A stretch of 64,000 nt of DNA, from contig JAIESW010000016.1 of assembly GCA_019745565.1 (NCBI GenBank), forward strand, positions 1-64,000, in the 5' to 3' direction. This document shows, piece by piece, positions 61,875 through 64,000 of this stretch. Position numbers and translations under genes: made by a program. Position 1 is the stretch's first letter; every line of letters begins with the position of its first letter. The notes beneath the pieces are model-generated. The model saw nothing but the letters and a program-made list of their open reading frames with translations. It ran no database searches and was not told where the DNA came from. The stretch is from Burkholderiales bacterium (GTDB lineage Bacteria; Pseudomonadota; Gammaproteobacteria; Burkholderiales; Ga0077523).

Positions 61875-62885
61875 GTGACGCCGACTTTGCTCGCCACGCT
61901 CGGCCTGATCGCCGAGCGCGTGTTGGAGATGCATGGTCTGGACGCGCCGGCGATGCTGGCCCGGCACGGCATCGATCGCTCGCTGCTGCACAACCCTGAG
62001 GCGAGGATACCGTCACGCGCCTGGGATGCACTGGCACGTGCGGCGGCTGCGGTAATTCCGGACCCCGCGTTCGGACTGCTCGCAGCGCGCTGCTGGCATC
62101 CTTCGAATCTGGGCGCACTCGGGTTCGCCTGGCTCACGAGTTCGACGTTGCGAACCGGTCTCGGGCGTGTGGTGCGTTATTGGCGGCTGTTGGGCGAAGC
62201 TTCTTCGACGCGACTCGAGGAAGCGCCCGTCGGGCTGACGCTCGTGCTGGCCCGGCAGTCGACTAACGAAGTGTCGGATGCCGTCACCATGGACTTCGCG
62301 ATCTCGCTGCTCGTGGACATGTGTCGCATGAACGCCGGTTCGTCGTTGCGACCGCTGGCGGTGCGACTGCGGCGGGCACGGCCGCGGGATCACGACGTAT
62401 ACCGGCGATTCTTCGGCTGCACGGTGCATTTCGACGCGGAGGAGGACAGCTTCACGATCGCGCGGCGGGATGTCGACCGGCTACTGCCCACGTCGAACCG
62501 CCAGCTGGCGGCCACACTCGACCGGATTCTGGCCGAGCAGCTGGCCCGCCGCGACCAGGACAACGTGGTGGCCCGTTGCCAGGCGCAGTTGTTCGAGCAG
62601 CTGAGCTCCGGTGAAGTGTCGGAGGATGCGATGGCGGAGCAGCTCCACATGAGCCGCCGCACGCTCCAGCGCAAACTGGCCGATGCGGACCTCACCTACC
62701 AGAAGCTGGTGGATGACACGCGGCGCGATCTCGCTTTGCGGCACCTCGAGAATCGCAGCTATTCGCTGACCGACATCACCTTCCTGCTCGGCTTCTCGCA
62801 GCAGAGTGCCTTCACCCGGGCGTTCAAGCGCTGGACCGGTGTGTCGCCTGCCGAGTATCGCGCGCGCCTCCAGAAGACCGGCTGA
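61875..62885 (+). CDS. AraC-family transcriptional regulator
   Basis: A 336-residue regulator with a GTG start. The N-terminal 220 residues look like the arabinose-binding-type sensor of the OruR/ArgR subgroup (ARAAAAVIPDPAFGLLAARC). The C-terminal domain has two helix-turn-helix motifs: EDAMAEQLHMSRRTLQRKL and YSLTDITFLLGFSQQSAFTR, ending with the conserved FKRWTGVSPAEYR. The ligand and targets are unknown. It lies alone between a terminator and the small genes. Confidence 0.9.
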   Translation: MTPTLLATLGLIAERVLEMHGLDAPAMLARHGIDRSLLHNPEARIPSRAWDALARAAAAVIPDPAFGLLAARCWHPSNLGALGFAWLTSSTLRTGLGRVVRYWRLLGEASSTRLEEAPVGLTLVLARQSTNEVSDAVTMDFAISLLVDMCRMNAGSSLRPLAVRLRRARPRDHDVYRRFFGCTVHFDAEEDSFTIARRDVDRLLPTSNRQLAATLDRILAEQLARRDQDNVVARCQAQLFEQLSSGEVSEDAMAEQLHMSRRTLQRKLADADLTYQKLVDDTRRDLALRHLENRSYSLTDITFLLGFSQQSAFTRAFKRWTGVSPAEYRARLQKTG

Positions 62886-63079
62886 AGGCGGGATCGCGTT
62901 CGGGCGCCGGCCGCGAGGGCGGGCGTGAGGTCATGCCTGGCGCATGCGGTCAAACGATTGACGCGCCGGGTCAAGCAAGTCCGGCTCCGGCAGCCGACAC
63001 TGCATGTGCGACGTTCAGCGTGACGACGGACGACCCTTGGCTTCGTCGCCGGTGCAATGCGCTCAGGAGCAGGACGACG

Positions 63080-63325
63080 ATGGAATGCCGGATATTCAAC
63101 ATCTCGACGGGCAAGGAGGAGGACACGACACCGCTGTTCGTACTCGCTCGCGCCTACCGAGCAGCCTGGCATTCGATCTATGGCGCCGAGCCGGTCGGCT
63201 GGCACCGCATCGCGACGTTGGGGATGGTGCTCGATTTCAGTCCACGACATCCGGAGGCAAGCATCCCGGGTTTCGAGCGGTCGCGCAGCGATTGCCCGCC
63301 GGATGATGTCCCACCAGGAGCATGA
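63080..63325 (+). CDS. Small protein of unknown function
   Basis: An 81-residue frame with AGGAG and AGGA upstream. It has CRIFNISTGKEEDTTPL, RAAWHSIYGAEPVGWHRIATL and a Ser/Pro/Asp-rich end. The next gene begins 2 bp after its stop. No family is recognised; it could be spurious, but the ribosome site and spacing favour a real gene. Confidence 0.45.
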   Translation: MECRIFNISTGKEEDTTPLFVLARAYRAAWHSIYGAEPVGWHRIATLGMVLDFSPRHPEASIPGFERSRSDCPPDDVPPGA

Positions 63326-63326
63326 C

Positions 63327-63578
63327 ATGGGAACGGAACTCTTCAGACGCGTACGTCGATGGTTCGGTGCGAGGAGGCAGGCATCGCCACTCGATCGGGT
63401 GTTCGCCGACTACGGCCGGCCGGACGAGCATCGCGATCCTTTCCAACGACGTCCGCGACGCGAACTGCTGCATCCGCTGCAAGGGTGGCGGGAGGAGTCC
63501 AGCGACCGCACACCGCGCTACCGGAATCCTTCCCGCACGCGCCGGCAGCCGCCGATTTCGTGGTCGGCGGGGAACTGA
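63327..63578 (+). CDS. Small basic protein of unknown function
   Basis: An 83-residue, strongly basic protein (FRRVRRWFGARRQASPLDR and Arg-rich second half). AGGAG lies at 63316-63320, 6 bp before the ATG. It sits between two other small frames. No family is recognised. Its low Cys content and many Arg-Pro pairs suggest a disordered, nucleic-acid-binding or cytosolic role. Confidence 0.45.
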   Translation: MGTELFRRVRRWFGARRQASPLDRVFADYGRPDEHRDPFQRRPRRELLHPLQGWREESSDRTPRYRNPSRTRRQPPISWSAGN

Positions 63579-63591
63579 GGCGGCCTGCGTG

Positions 63592-63951
63592 ATGATCGGT
63601 ACCGCGAGGCACCTCCTGTTCGACGTCGCCGCCGTGCTGGCGCTGTTTGCCTGGACCGCTGCGCTGGTCGGATGGCAACGTTGGTACCGGGTTGCAGCGC
63701 CGGAATGCCGGAGCCATGCGCCGCAGTCGCGCCCTGCTCTGTATGCGGACATCGAAGACATCGTCGATTCCCTGGACGACCTGGCGCGCGAGCATCGTTG
63801 GGATCTCACGAAGCGCTTCGCCATCGCGCGCCTCGCTTGCGAGAACCGGACCGTGACGATCGCGGCGCTGGAGCGGCAGTACCAAATAGAGCTTCGGGCG
63901 GTCTCCGACGCACCGACGTCCGGCAATTGCTCCAGGCCGCCGATCGGTTGA
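63592..63951 (+). CDS. Small single-span membrane protein of unknown function
   Basis: A 119-residue protein with one N-terminal hydrophobic segment (LLFDVAAVLALFAWTAALVG) followed by an amphipathic, acidic helix (YADIEDIVDSLDDLARE) and a helical region (KRFAIARLACENRTVTIAALE). It could be a small inner-membrane protein. The start is 13 bp after the upstream stop, and a terminator follows at 63975. Confidence 0.5.
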   Translation: MIGTARHLLFDVAAVLALFAWTAALVGWQRWYRVAAPECRSHAPQSRPALYADIEDIVDSLDDLAREHRWDLTKRFAIARLACENRTVTIAALERQYQIELRAVSDAPTSGNCSRPPIG

Positions 63952-63974
63952 GCGGCAGCGGTCCGGTTCGCGAG

Positions 63975-64000
63975 GGCTGCCTTCGGGCAGCCTTCTTTTT
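63975..64000 (+). terminator. Rho-independent terminator at the window end
   Basis: GGCTGCC, loop TTCG, GGCAGCC and TTCTTTTT. The stem is 7 bp with a UUCG loop. It ends the run of three small genes. Confidence 0.9.

Overview
The window is about 64 kb of high-GC, almost gap-free Gram-negative chromosome. The gene order cysI-DUF934-cysH-cysD-cysN-cobA, the outer-membrane proteins (OmpA type, CsgG type, autotransporter, OprO/P-type porin), the tRNA set and the codon use all point to a betaproteobacterium. No phage, transposase, CRISPR array or plasmid gene was seen. Non-coding features of note are short G/C-rich palindromic repeats scattered between operons and an elaborate repeat region behind a tRNA-Glu gene.

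Region 1 (329-8212) is the most unusual part. It is a same-strand cluster of an ECF sigma factor, an OmpA-like protein, a secreted protein made of 35-residue curlin-like repeats, a small secreted protein, a CsgG-like lipoprotein with peptidoglycan-binding and DUF4384 domains, a second small secreted protein, an autotransporter-type barrel protein with an Ig-like passenger, and a secreted Sel1-caspase protein. I read it as a candidate functional-amyloid or surface-fibre export system with its own sigma factor. It has no recognisable CsgE, CsgF or anti-sigma factor.

Region 2 (8207-13106) holds an orphan ABC transporter pair, an SDR oxidoreductase, tRNA-Val, gltX, and a tRNA-Ala/tRNA-Glu pair with a near-ideal promoter. 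Downstream of tRNA-Glu come a long inverted repeat that runs into the tRNA, and 168-bp tandem units carrying several hairpins with compensatory changes between copies.

Region 3 (13107-20278) has a DUF2339/DUF3999 membrane-protein pair, a frameshifted gene remnant, a fused osmoprotectant-type binding protein/permease and a methyltransferase.

Region 4 (20288-30770) is a TetR-flanked catabolic operon: a branched-chain-type ABC importer (binding protein, two permeases, two ATPases), an alpha/beta hydrolase, an acyl-CoA ligase, 2-oxoacid dehydrogenase E1 alpha and beta subunits, and a stand-alone lipoyl domain. A likely path is uptake, CoA activation, then oxidative decarboxylation of an unidentified organic acid.

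Region 5 (31565-57160) concerns sulfur. It has a sulfonate-type ABC importer with an NtaA/DszA-type FMN monooxygenase, two OsmC proteins, a flavin monooxygenase and cysB, and then, after a mixed stretch (peroxiredoxin, SufU-like protein, NamZ-type muramidase, carbonic anhydrase, Tat-exported hydrolase), a YezD protein, a porin, sbp-cysTWA, cysI-DUF934-cysHDN and cobA. Sulfate is imported, adenylated by CysDN, reduced by a [4Fe-4S] APS reductase and then by siroheme sulfite reductase. CobA and the convergent SirB-like chelatase would supply siroheme.

Region 6 (57342-64000) carries sirB and dusA (minus strand), an EAL c-di-GMP phosphodiesterase-like protein, a Do-family periplasmic protease with a strong terminator, an AraC regulator, and three small unknown genes ending at another terminator at the window edge.
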